NCBI GenBank assembly: GCA_050250665.1
Contig: JBFWOF010000022.1
Location: 1-64,000, forward strand
Length of the DNA stretch: 64,000 nt
Direction of reading: 5' to 3'
Origin: JADKFD01 sp050250665
Lineage (GTDB): Bacteria; Pseudomonadota; Gammaproteobacteria; Xanthomonadales; SZUA-5
Positions 28,079-36,886 of this stretch are shown here, in pieces. Each line of letters starts with the position of its first letter. Position 1 is the first letter of the stretch. The position numbers were made by a program, and so were the translations under genes. The notes beneath the pieces were generated by a model. That model was not told where the DNA came from, searched no databases, and worked only from the letters and a program-made list of their open reading frames with translations.

Positions 28079-28218
28079 GGTTGTCGGTTGTCGGTTGCCG
28101 GTTGCCGGTTGCCGGTTGCCGGTTGTCGGTTGTCGGTTGTCGGTTGCCGGTTGCCGGTTGCCGGTTGCCGGTTGCCGGTTGCCGGTTGCCGGTTGCCGGT
28201 TGCCGGTTGCCGGTTGCC
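28079..28218. repeat. Long 7-bp array GGTTGTC/GGTTGCC, 20 units
   Basis: Twenty GGTTGYC units in perfect 7-bp register start 5 bp after the metalloprotease stop. Units vary only at the sixth base (T or C), in runs: a mixed block, then about eleven GGTTGCC in a row. It is the longest array in the window. Confidence 0.95.
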
Positions 28219-28233
28219 GGTAATCATGATGAA

Positions 28234-28670
28234 GCGTCATTGCGAGGCCCGCAACGCGGGCCGCGGCAATCCAGCGTTCAAGTTCTGGATTGCTTCCCCC
28301 GTTCAAGTCCGGGGTCGCAATGACGCCGGATTCGGCTCTTGACAGGGTCCAGACGTAGGCCGGGTCCGCGGCGCCCGGCAGGCCATGCCGCGGGCGCCGG
28401 CGCGAACTGCCCTGGCGCACATCCCGATTCGCCGCGCGCCGGAGCCGCGCTACCTCACTGCTCGGCGTTCCGCAGGCTGAATCTGCCCGACGGCGACGCC
28501 GGAGCGATGACGTAGGCCGGGTCCGCGCGCCCGGCAGCCTGGGCTGCGCGCAGCGATGACAAGCGCGCGGCGCCCGGCAGGCCATGCCGCGGCCGCCGGC
28601 GCGAACAGCCCTGGCGCACATCCCGATTCGCCGGGCGCCGGAGCCGCGCTACCTCACGCTTTGGCTCAGG
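28234..28670. repeat. Hairpin element and two GTAGGCCGGG-type repeat blocks
   Basis: A GCGTCATTGCGAG-ended hairpin (28234-28326) is followed by two ~155-bp blocks headed at 28355 and 28512 by GTAGGCCGGGTCCGC with stem GCCGGG/CCCGGC, each containing CAGGCCATGCCGCGG, CCCTGGCGCACATCCCGATT and GCCGGAGCCGCGCTACCTCA. The same blocks recur at 39072 and 39484. No gene. Confidence 0.87.
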
Positions 28671-28687
28671 GCCCCGTGCCCCGCGCA

Positions 28688-29164
28688 TCAATCCGGCAGC
28701 AACTCGCGCGCCATCACCACGGCATCTTCGCGACGGCCGTTGGCGGCGGGGTAGTAATTAGGGCGATGGCCGATCTCGCAGAAGCCACTGCGGTGGTACA
28801 GCGAGATTGCCGCGGTATTGGAGGGTCTGACTTCGAGAAACACCCGCTCGACCTGATGCCAGCGGGCCAGATCGATCAGCCGGCTGAGCAGACGCCGGCC
28901 GTGACCGGCACCCTGATGCTCGGGCGCCACGCACAGATTCAGGATGTGAGCTTCGCCGGCAGCCGCCGAGAGCACACCGTAGCCATGAATGCCCGCTTTG
29001 CTCTCCAGCACCCACAGGCTGTAGCCGGCTTTGAGGCAGTCCCGAAAGACGGCTTCGGTCCAGGGGAATTCGTAGGCGCGGACTTCGATGGCCATGATTT
29101 CGCGCAGGTCTTCACTGCGCATCGGCCGGATCTGCGGAACCGCCGGCTTGACGACAGCGTTCAC
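28688..29164 (-). CDS. rimI: Ribosomal protein S18-alanine N-acetyltransferase
   Basis: A 158-aa GNAT acetyltransferase that acetylates the N-terminal alanine of S18. Signatures: MRSEDLREIMAIEVRAYEFPWTE, the acetyl-CoA loop NLCVAPEHQGAGHGRRLL (Q/RxxGxG/A), and LEVRPSNTAAISLYHRSGFCEIGHRPNYYP. Its start overlaps the stop of the preceding gene by 4 bp. The rimI neighbour upstream looks like holD, the same order as in E. coli. Confidence 0.94.
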   Translation of the reverse strand: MNAVVKPAVPQIRPMRSEDLREIMAIEVRAYEFPWTEAVFRDCLKAGYSLWVLESKAGIHGYGVLSAAAGEAHILNLCVAPEHQGAGHGRRLLSRLIDLARWHQVERVFLEVRPSNTAAISLYHRSGFCEIGHRPNYYPAANGRREDAVVMARELLPD

Positions 29165-29502
29165 CGCTGCGCCATCCGCTGTCGCAGGCGCCGCCAGAAT
29201 GATCGCTTTGCACCCGGGTCGGCGCGCAGCTGCGCCAGATCGGGCAAGGCCTCACCGAGCGCCAGCCAGTGGCCGCACCACTGCGTCACATCGGCGAAGC
29301 CTGCAGCCTGTGCCAGTGCCCTGGCCAATACCGAATCCTGGTCGGCCCAGGCCAGCGCCGACGCGGCAGCCGCTGTCGCTGCGCTGTCGTGGGCAGAGAT
29401 CGGCAGAACGCGGCGCCGATAAACATCGACTTCGAGCGCCGCCAGCACCTGCGCCTGGACCGCGCTCAGCGGACGATGGGGGAGATCCTCAAGCTCGAGC
29501 AT
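29161..29502 (-). CDS. holD: Probable DNA polymerase III psi subunit
   Basis: A 113-aa protein directly upstream of rimI with an ATGA overlap, the position holD holds in E. coli. The C-terminus LAQLRADPGAKRSFWRRLRQ resembles the C-terminal LTDLRANP...LW motif of E. coli HolD as I remember it, and the N-terminal hydrophobic/charged mix (ALEVDVYRRRVLPI) fits a small alpha/beta clamp-loader accessory protein. Psi is poorly conserved, so the call rests on context plus the C-terminal motif. No signal peptide. Confidence 0.6.
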   Translation of the reverse strand: MLELEDLPHRPLSAVQAQVLAALEVDVYRRRVLPISAHDSAATAAAASALAWADQDSVLARALAQAAGFADVTQWCGHWLALGEALPDLAQLRADPGAKRSFWRRLRQRMAQR

Positions 29503-29516
29503 GACGTTCGGGTGCT

Positions 29517-30149
29517 TCAGCGCTGACCCAGAACCTGACTCAAATCCTTGATCAGGCGCCTGGCCACTTCATCCACCGCTGCAGAAAGCGCGACCGCCGA
29601 ATCCTCCACGCGCGATCCGGACACCGGCATGCGCAGCAGATAATCGCGCTCGATCAGCGGCAGTTCGGCACCATCCAGCTGCAGGCGCAGGCGCACACCC
29701 ATGACCGCTTCGGTCGGCTGGCCCTCGACCAGCACCCGCTCGAAACGGTGAATGGCGCCGGTCAATCGATAGCCGGTCGTGCGCGGCGACAGCCGGTCGG
29801 TGACATAGGCCGACACGCCGGCCGCCGACAGCAGCTCCTGCAGGCGACGCTGCACCATCACCGGCGGCGGATCGTTCCACAGCTGATAGTGGTACTGACT
29901 GGTCTTGAGACTGTCGGCATCGTTGGCATAGAGAATCGGGCGTTCGCCATGGACGCCATCGGCGCGAAAGTCGGTGACCACCAGTGGCTGATCGAGCAAG
30001 GGCGCGGGCAGGGCCGTCATCGACGCCGCCGGTGCCAGCCGGTAATAGCGAAAATCGGGAATGGGCTGGGGCGCACTGCAGCCCGCGAGCAGCAGGCACA
30101 ACGCGGTCAAAGCCAGCGTCAGACGCCGGGGATCAAGGTTGGGGATCAT
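29517..30149 (-). CDS. PqiC/ABC-type transport auxiliary lipoprotein
   Basis: A 210-aa outer-membrane or periplasmic lipoprotein (signal peptide ending in the lipobox LLAGC, Cys ~24) of the ABC-transport auxiliary (DUF330/PqiC) family, which partners MCE proteins in lipid transport across the envelope. FRYYRLAP after the lipidated Cys and LVVTDFRADGVHGERPILYAND are typical. Its start overlaps the MCE gene stop by 4 bp. Third gene of the ATPase-MCE-lipoprotein operon. Confidence 0.86.
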   Translation of the reverse strand: MIPNLDPRRLTLALTALCLLLAGCSAPQPIPDFRYYRLAPAASMTALPAPLLDQPLVVTDFRADGVHGERPILYANDADSLKTSQYHYQLWNDPPPVMVQRRLQELLSAAGVSAYVTDRLSPRTTGYRLTGAIHRFERVLVEGQPTEAVMGVRLRLQLDGAELPLIERDYLLRMPVSGSRVEDSAVALSAAVDEVARRLIKDLSQVLGQR

Positions 30150-31093
30150 CGTTTCTCATCCGGAAGCGAGTCGGCCTGGGGCGCGAAGATCAATCGATTC
30201 GGCTCCTTGCGGATCTGGCGGCTGAATTCGTCGAAATGACGGCTGGCCGACTCCAGATTGTAGGTAATGGCATCGACGCGCTGGGCCATCGCGTCCAGCG
30301 TGAAACGCAGATCGGCAAAGGCCTGCTGGATCTCGGGCCGGCTTTCCTTGACGGTGCCATCGAGCTCGGCCAGGATTGAATTCAGCTGCTTGCGCGTGGC
30401 TTCCAGATCGCCGGTCAACTGGCGCACATTGGTGGCCGCGGCGCTGGATTCAGACAACAGGGTTTCCAGATTGCCGCGATTGGCGGGGCCGAGCATCTTG
30501 TCGAGCGAGGCCGCGCTGGAATTCAGCTGATCGACCAGTTCCACCGCCTTGTCGATCAGCAGCGGTGTGCCCTCCTCGAACTTGCCACCGATCGAATCCA
30601 GGCGCTTGCCGAGCCGGTCGACCAGTGGGGTCAGCTTGTCGCGGGTCAGGGTGGTCACCTCACCGGCGAGTTCGCCCACGGCACCAAACAGATCGGCGGC
30701 TTCCTGGCCCTTGATCTCCGATCCGGGTTCCAGCAGATCCTTCGCCTCGCCTTCCTTGATCGAGATGAACACATCCGACAGCAATCCGGAAGACATCAGC
30801 TGGGCGACCGAATCCTTCGGGATCTGCCAGCCGTCCTGCACCGAGAAATCCACCCGGAAACGGGTGACATCGGCATCGCGCTCCGGTGAGATCTTCTCGA
30901 TCTGGCCGATACGGAAGCCCTGGTAAAACACCGGCGTGCCGAAGGCCAGCCCGGCCACGTTGCGATAGCGCACCAGATAGTCGTCGCTGGGACCGCTGCG
31001 CCCGGTGATCACCAGCAAGGCACTCAACAGCAGACCGAGGGCGCCGAGCGCCACCAGACCCGCCAGAAAATAATTGACGTTTTCGCGTTTCAC
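30146..31093 (-). CDS. MCE-domain (MlaD/PqiB-like) lipid transport protein
   Basis: A 315-aa periplasmic protein anchored by one N-terminal helix (FLAGLVALGALGLLLSALLVI), with one MCE domain at ~35-125 (YRNVAGLAFGTPVFYQGFRIGQIEKISPE) and a long helical C-terminal region (~130-300) that probably forms a tube or coiled coil. In known systems such proteins form hexamers that pass phospholipids between the inner-membrane ABC complex and the outer membrane. Stop overlaps the lipoprotein start; 50 bp downstream of the ATPase gene. Confidence 0.9.
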   Translation of the reverse strand: MKRENVNYFLAGLVALGALGLLLSALLVITGRSGPSDDYLVRYRNVAGLAFGTPVFYQGFRIGQIEKISPERDADVTRFRVDFSVQDGWQIPKDSVAQLMSSGLLSDVFISIKEGEAKDLLEPGSEIKGQEAADLFGAVGELAGEVTTLTRDKLTPLVDRLGKRLDSIGGKFEEGTPLLIDKAVELVDQLNSSAASLDKMLGPANRGNLETLLSESSAAATNVRQLTGDLEATRKQLNSILAELDGTVKESRPEIQQAFADLRFTLDAMAQRVDAITYNLESASRHFDEFSRQIRKEPNRLIFAPQADSLPDEKR

Positions 31094-31143
31094 GCGCTGT
31101 TGATCCCCAAAGTCCGAGTCGATTCTGCCACAGGCGCCGCCAT

Positions 31144-31965
31144 TTACCGGTCTTCGTCGCTGCCGGTAAGGCGGGCCAGGTACTCATCCACATTCACTTC
31201 CACATGCCGCGGGCGCCGATTCAGCAGATCCTGAATGCGCTCGTTGTCGCTGCTGCGCACCTCGGGCACGGTGCCGGTCATCAGCACCTTGCCTTGGTCG
31301 AGCACGGTGATCTTGTCTGCAATCTTGAAGGCGCTGTCGAGCTCATGGGTGACCACGACGATGCTCATGCGCATGGCATCGCGCAGCTTCAGGATCAGTT
31401 CGTCGAGTTCGGCCGAGACCACCGGATCAAGCCCCGCCGAGGGTTCGTCGAAGAACAGCAGCTGCGGATCCATGACGATGGCGCGGGCCAGCGCCGCACG
31501 CTTGATCATGCCGCCGGAGAGCTGGCTGGGCATCAGATCCTGAAAGCCGCCGAGGTTGACCACCTCCAGTTTCAGCCGCGACATGATGCGGATGGTGTTC
31601 TCGTCGAGCTTGAAGTGCTCACGCAGTGGCAAGGCGACGTTCTCGCCCACGCTCATCGAGGTGAACAGTGCGCCACCCTGGAAACTGACGCCGATCTCGC
31701 GCTTGAAGGCCAGCCGCTGCAAGGGCGACAGTCGATTGATATCGCGCCCGAGCACCTTGATGCTGCCTTCCGCCGGTGTCAGCAGACCCAGCAGATGGCG
31801 CAACAAGGTGGACTTGCCCGATCCCGAGCCGCCCATGATCACCCGGATCTCGCCGGGCTGAACCAGAAAGTCGACCTGATCGAGAATGCGGCGGCGACCA
31901 TAGTAGGTGACCAGACCGTTGACCTCGATCACCGGATCGCTGGGGTTGATGTCAGCTTGAGCCAT
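31144..31965 (-). CDS. Mla/Mce-type ABC transporter ATP-binding protein
   Basis: A 273-aa ABC ATPase of the MlaF/Ttg2A group. Walker A GGSGSGKSTLLRHLLG, Q-loop FQGGALFTSMSVGENVALPLREH (the GALF segment is characteristic of MlaF-type ATPases), signature LSGGMIKRAALARA, Walker B LLFFDEPSAGLDP. First gene of the operon with the MCE protein and the lipoprotein. The MlaE-type permease normally adjacent is missing: upstream lie only repeats and a divergent unrelated ABC gene. Confidence 0.93.
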   Translation of the reverse strand: MAQADINPSDPVIEVNGLVTYYGRRRILDQVDFLVQPGEIRVIMGGSGSGKSTLLRHLLGLLTPAEGSIKVLGRDINRLSPLQRLAFKREIGVSFQGGALFTSMSVGENVALPLREHFKLDENTIRIMSRLKLEVVNLGGFQDLMPSQLSGGMIKRAALARAIVMDPQLLFFDEPSAGLDPVVSAELDELILKLRDAMRMSIVVVTHELDSAFKIADKITVLDQGKVLMTGTVPEVRSSDNERIQDLLNRRPRHVEVNVDEYLARLTGSDEDR

Positions 31966-31990
31966 GACCGGAGTCTAAGACAGACGCGGC

Positions 31991-32131
31991 GTTGGTTGTT
32001 GGTTCTTGGTTGTTGGTTGATGGTCGAAACGACTCGGCGCCGGCAACGACCAACCCTGTGGGAGCGGCTTCAGCCGCGATCAGAATTCTCGGATTGACGG
32101 CAGGATTGATCGCGGGCAAAGCCCGCTCCCA
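31991..32131. repeat. 7-bp GTTGGTT array and REP pair between two ABC operons
   Basis: Four GTTGGTT-type units at 31991-32018, then facing REP halves (GTGGGAGCGGCTTCAGCCGC at ~32061 and ATCGCGGGCAAAGCCCGCTC at ~32108). It separates the divergent Mla-type ATPase and LolD-type ATPase genes. Confidence 0.87.
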
Positions 32132-32191
32132 CCGCCTGCCGCCCGCCCCCTTCCCCTTGCCCTCGCGTCATTCGATGAGAGACTGTAGCCC

Positions 32192-32905
<714 letters not shown>

Positions 32906-32911
32906 GAAAGC

Positions 32912-32980
32912 AGTCAAACGTGAAACGTAAAACGTCAATAAGGGCGCGCTCCGTTGACGTTTTACGTTTCACATTTGACT
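32912..32980. repeat. Inverted 7-bp array forming a 27-bp stem between ABC genes
   Basis: Left arm 32912-32938 and right arm 32954-32980 pair over 27 bp with one mismatch, loop 15 bp. Each arm is built of 7-bp units (AAACGTG, AAACGTA, AAACGTC), so it is also a short heptanucleotide array with a facing copy. It sits between the ATPase and permease genes of one transporter and could reduce permease expression by transcript folding; effect untested. Confidence 0.92.
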
Positions 32981-33009
32981 CTGCTTGCCGTCTGGCTGGT
33001 TGATAACGC

Positions 33010-35373
33010 ATGACGGCCCTGAACAAGAAACTCCTCCGCGACCTCTGGCACGTCAAGAGCCAGGTGCTGGCCATCGTGCTGGTCATGGCCAGTGGCATTG
33101 CCACTTTTCTGATGTCGATCTCGAATCTGGATTCGCTCACCGCCACGCGCGAGCGCTTCTATCTGGAGTACCGCTTTGCCGATGTCTTTGCCACGCTGAA
33201 GCGGGCGCCGCTGAGCGTGGGCGCCGACATCGCCGCGATCGACGGCGTGGGGGCGGTCGAACTGGCCATCCAGGCGCCGATGCGGATACGGCTCGAAGGC
33301 TTTGCCGACCCGGTGCGCGGCACCCTGATCTCCTTGCCCGATACCGGACCGAAACAGCTGAATCGACTGTATCTGCGCGCCGGGCGCATGCCTGAACCGT
33401 ATGCGCAGAACGAGATCGTGCTGGGCGAGGCCTTTGCCACCGCCCACGGGCTCCATCCTGGCGATCAGTTGCGCGGCGTGGTGGGCGGGCGCATCGAGGA
33501 CTACCGGATCGTCGGCATCGCCATCTCGCCCGAATACGTCTATCAGATCCAGGCCGGCGCTGCCTTTCCGGACTTCGAGCGTTACGCCATTGCCTGGATC
33601 AGCCGGCGCGCGCTGGAAGCGGCCTATGGCATGGATGGCGCGTTCAACAGCGTGGCCCTGGCGCTGGCACCGGATGCGCAGACCGAGCGGGTGATCGAGC
33701 GACTCGATCCCATCCTTGAGAACTATGGCGGGCTCGGCGCCATCGGTCGGGTCGATCAGCTCAGTCATAAATTCCTGTCGGCCGAGTTCGATCAGCTGAA
33801 GACCATGGCCACGGTGTTTCCGGCCGTGTTCATGTCGGTGGCGGCCTTTCTGCTGAATGTGGTCTTCAGTCGCTTGATCAGCACCCAGCGCGACCAGATT
33901 GCCATCCTCAAGGCCTTCGGCTACAGCCACGCCGCCATCGGCTGGCACTATGTGTCGATGGTCGGCCTGGTCATCGCGCTGGGCTCGGCCGTGGGCATCG
34001 CCGGTGGCATCTGGCTGGGACGGGCGCTCGGCCTGCTGTACATGAGTTTCTATCGTTTTCCCTATCTGGATTTCGTGCTGTCACCGGCGGCCGTGGCCGC
34101 CGCGATCGGGATTTCACTGGCTGCAGCACTGTCCGGCGCGGCCTTTGCGCTGGTTCGCGCCGCGCGTCTGCCACCGGCCGAGGCGATGCGCCCGGAAGCG
34201 CCGCCGCGCTACAGCAACTCGATGCTGGAGCGGGTGCTGCCCAGGCGCTGGCTGGATCAACCCACGCGCATGATTCTGAGGCAGCTGTCGCGACGGCCGG
34301 CCAAGGCGCTGTTCACCGTGCTCGGCATTGCTCTGGCCGGCGGCGTGCTGACCATCGGCATGTTCCAGCAGGATGCCTTGAACTTCATGGTCGATCAGCA
34401 ATTCGCGCTGGCCCAACGCAACGATCTGTCGGTGAGTTTCGTCGAGCCCGAAGGCTATGACGCGCTGGCCGAAATCCGCACGCTGCCGGGCGTGATTGCC
34501 GTCGAGGGCGTGCGCGACGTCGGTGTACGCCTGCGCGCCGGGCCGCGCAGCGTGCTCACCGGCCTGCAGGGTCTCGGCAACGACTCCAGCCTCAAGCGGG
34601 TCCTCGATGTCCGTTCCAAACCGCAGGCACTACCTACCGGCGGGCTGCTGCTCACCGAATACCTGGCGCAGATGCTGGGCGTGCGTCGCGGCGATCTGAT
34701 CGAAGTCGAAGAGCTGCAGGGCGCGCGCCGACATTTCTCGGTACCGGTGGATGGCACCGTGCGGGAGTTCATCGGCATCAATGCCTACATGGAGCTGGAT
34801 GCCCTGAACGCACTGCTGGGAGAAGGCGAGCGTGTCAGCAGCGCCTTGTTGCAGATCGACCCGCCCTTCGTCGACGAGGTCTACCGGCTGCTGGAAGATC
34901 GCCCCGGAGTCGCGGCCGTGGGCTCACGCAAGGCCGCGATCCAGAATTTCTACCAGACCATGGCCGAGTCGCTGCTGATCTTCACCTTCATCGCCACCCT
35001 GCTCGCCGGCCTGATCGCCTTTGGCGTGCTCTACAACACCGCCCGCATCGCGCTGGGTGAACGCGGCCGCGAGCTGGCATCCTTGCGCGTGCTCGGATTC
35101 ACCCGTGGCGAAGTGGCCTACATCCTGGTCGGCGAGCTGGCGCTGCTGACCTTTGCCGCCATCCCGGTCGGCTGGATCGTCGGCGCCGGCCTGGTGCAGG
35201 TGATCGTGCGCGGCCTGCAGAGCGAGCTCTATCGGGTACCGGCCTATCTGTCAATCGAAACCCTGGCCAGCGCCACCGTGGTGGTGCTGGTCGCTGCCTT
35301 GATCTCCGCCTTGATCGTGATCCACCGAGTGCGTCATCTGGATCTGGTGGAGGTGTTGAAGACGCGGGAGTAA
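33010..35373 (+). CDS. FtsX-type ABC transporter permease, two-repeat (8+ TM)
   Basis: A 787-aa permease with two FtsX domains, each preceded by a periplasmic region: an N-terminal membrane helix (VLAIVLVMASGIATFLMSI), periplasmic domain ~55-260, three helices ~275-400, a linker, a further helix (LFTVLGIALAGGVLTIGMF), a second periplasmic domain ~450-650, and three C-terminal helices (~655-780). This long two-repeat form pairs with LolD/MacB-type ATPases as in putative lipoprotein or hydrophobic-compound exporters. Start ATG follows the inverted array; TGATAACGC precedes it with no strong ribosome site. Substrate unknown. Confidence 0.88.
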   Translation: MTALNKKLLRDLWHVKSQVLAIVLVMASGIATFLMSISNLDSLTATRERFYLEYRFADVFATLKRAPLSVGADIAAIDGVGAVELAIQAPMRIRLEGFADPVRGTLISLPDTGPKQLNRLYLRAGRMPEPYAQNEIVLGEAFATAHGLHPGDQLRGVVGGRIEDYRIVGIAISPEYVYQIQAGAAFPDFERYAIAWISRRALEAAYGMDGAFNSVALALAPDAQTERVIERLDPILENYGGLGAIGRVDQLSHKFLSAEFDQLKTMATVFPAVFMSVAAFLLNVVFSRLISTQRDQIAILKAFGYSHAAIGWHYVSMVGLVIALGSAVGIAGGIWLGRALGLLYMSFYRFPYLDFVLSPAAVAAAIGISLAAALSGAAFALVRAARLPPAEAMRPEAPPRYSNSMLERVLPRRWLDQPTRMILRQLSRRPAKALFTVLGIALAGGVLTIGMFQQDALNFMVDQQFALAQRNDLSVSFVEPEGYDALAEIRTLPGVIAVEGVRDVGVRLRAGPRSVLTGLQGLGNDSSLKRVLDVRSKPQALPTGGLLLTEYLAQMLGVRRGDLIEVEELQGARRHFSVPVDGTVREFIGINAYMELDALNALLGEGERVSSALLQIDPPFVDEVYRLLEDRPGVAAVGSRKAAIQNFYQTMAESLLIFTFIATLLAGLIAFGVLYNTARIALGERGRELASLRVLGFTRGEVAYILVGELALLTFAAIPVGWIVGAGLVQVIVRGLQSELYRVPAYLSIETLASATVVVLVAALISALIVIHRVRHLDLVEVLKTRE

Positions 35374-35582
35374 CGCCGGCGCCTTTTGTCGCGCCGGCCA
35401 GCGACACCCGAAAGGTCGGGCCGACTGCCCTCGACACTGTGCCTGCGGTTGCAGGCGGCATACCTCAGGTTGCAGGCATCATCGTGTCAAGGCGCGCGCA
35501 TCCCCAGGCACAACCCACCAAAGCATCCCGGCAGAGCATCCGCTCCGGCGACCAGCGAGGTCGCAATCCACGGAGATAAGCC

Positions 35583-36716
35583 ATGTTCCTCTTGTCCAGA
35601 TTCACCGTCTGCCTTTCCCTGCTGATCTCGACTTCGGTGCTGGCAGCGCCGCCATCCGCCCCCTTGATCATCGATACAGGCGTTGCCGGTACCGGCGTGC
35701 TCGCGGCCACGGTTCCCGATGACGGACTCCCGCTCGTGATCTTCCAGGGCGTGGGCGCTGTCATCATGGCCTACAAATGCTTTGCCGCCGATTGCAGCAG
35801 CGGCGGCAGTCTGAGCAGTCTGGTCCCACTCAGCGCCCGCCGCATACGGGTCGCCCTCGGTGCGGACGGCTTGCCGGTGATCGGCCTGTCGATCGCGAAT
35901 TCCGGCTTGCGCATGCTGAAATGCAGCAACCCGTCGTGTGCCGGTGGCACCGTGCTCAAGATTCTGGACAGCACCAACCTGGGAGGCGTCGCCGATCATG
36001 ATCTGATCGTTCCCCCGGATGGGCTTCCGATCTTTGCCTACAACGATGGCAACAATGGCGACCTCAAGGTGGCACGCTGCAACGATGGAGGCTGCACATC
36101 GGTCCAGCTGAGCATCGTCGATAGCGTGGGATCCGTCGGAACCGCGCCGGCAATCGCGCTGGTCAATGGTCTGCCGCAGATCGCCTACGACGCCAACGCC
36201 AATACCCTGCGTCTCGCCATCTGTTCCGACATGGCCTGCTCGCGTAGCGCCAGCTTCGTCAATCTGGTCGCCGATAATCCCGACGACACGGCCATGCTGA
36301 CGAGCCGCAGTGGCGCAGCCATGATCGCCTACAAGCACGATGTGGCCCTGGGCGACTCCCTCAAGCTGGTCCAATGCAACAACAGCGCCTGCACCGCGCC
36401 GATCGTGCGCCAGTTGGACCAGATCGAATTTGGTCTGGGTCTGGGCGATGGTGTGGAGATGATCGCGGGCGCTGACGGACTCCCGGTGTTGAGCTATGTC
36501 GACCAGAGCCTGGGGACGGTCAAGCTGCTGCGCTGCGCCCGGCAGGATTGTGCCACCAGCACCATCACTACACTGCATGCACCCCCCAACGCAGTGCTGA
36601 GCACCAACGCCGCTACTGCACTGACCCTGACCGCGCAGGGCACGCCCCTGGTCGGCTACGGCGTATCCGCCGGGTCGTTGACGCTAAGCGTGTGCAATAC
36701 GCGAGGGTGTCTCTAG
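35583..36716 (+). CDS. Secreted repeat (propeller-like) protein
   Basis: A 377-aa exported protein with a signal peptide (TVCLSLLISTSVLAAP) and GGAGA before the start. The mature part contains about six to seven repeats of ~50 residues with the pattern D-G-L-P-x-[IV]-x-Y ... L-x-x-x-x-C-x(4-6)-C (RMLKCSNPSC, LKVARCNDGGC, LKLVQCNNSAC, KLLRCARQDC). Each repeat brings a C-x(4-5)-C pair that could form a disulphide. The pattern suggests a beta-propeller with secreted stability. No catalytic motif. The previous gene is the ABC permease, 210 bp away without recognisable elements. Confidence 0.82.
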   Translation: MFLLSRFTVCLSLLISTSVLAAPPSAPLIIDTGVAGTGVLAATVPDDGLPLVIFQGVGAVIMAYKCFAADCSSGGSLSSLVPLSARRIRVALGADGLPVIGLSIANSGLRMLKCSNPSCAGGTVLKILDSTNLGGVADHDLIVPPDGLPIFAYNDGNNGDLKVARCNDGGCTSVQLSIVDSVGSVGTAPAIALVNGLPQIAYDANANTLRLAICSDMACSRSASFVNLVADNPDDTAMLTSRSGAAMIAYKHDVALGDSLKLVQCNNSACTAPIVRQLDQIEFGLGLGDGVEMIAGADGLPVLSYVDQSLGTVKLLRCARQDCATSTITTLHAPPNAVLSTNAATALTLTAQGTPLVGYGVSAGSLTLSVCNTRGCL

Positions 36717-36731
36717 CTGCGACGAACTCGG

Positions 36732-36764
36732 GCTTCTGGCAGGCCGGACCTGCCAGAAGCCCGC
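36732..36764 (+). terminator. Strong hairpin after the propeller gene
   Basis: Arms GGGCTTCTGGCAGG and CCTGCCAGAAGCCC with a 5-base loop, 15 bp after the stop codon. No T-run directly follows. A pyrimidine-rich tract (about 36848-36880) lies between it and the 3' end of the convergent AAA ATPase gene. Confidence 0.75.
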
Positions 36765-36886
36765 TCGCGTCGGCATTCTTGTCGCAAGCCGTTGTCGCGA
36801 CCCCGAAGTGGCAACGAGAGCAGATGCCTCAACGTCCGCCCGCTCTTCCCCTTTTCCTTTTTTCCCTTTCCCTTTTTCCCACCACC

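Noticed and set aside
28079..28218. CRISPR-like or telomere-like repeat
   Set aside because: Plain 7-bp tandem array without spacers; in an internal chromosomal position.
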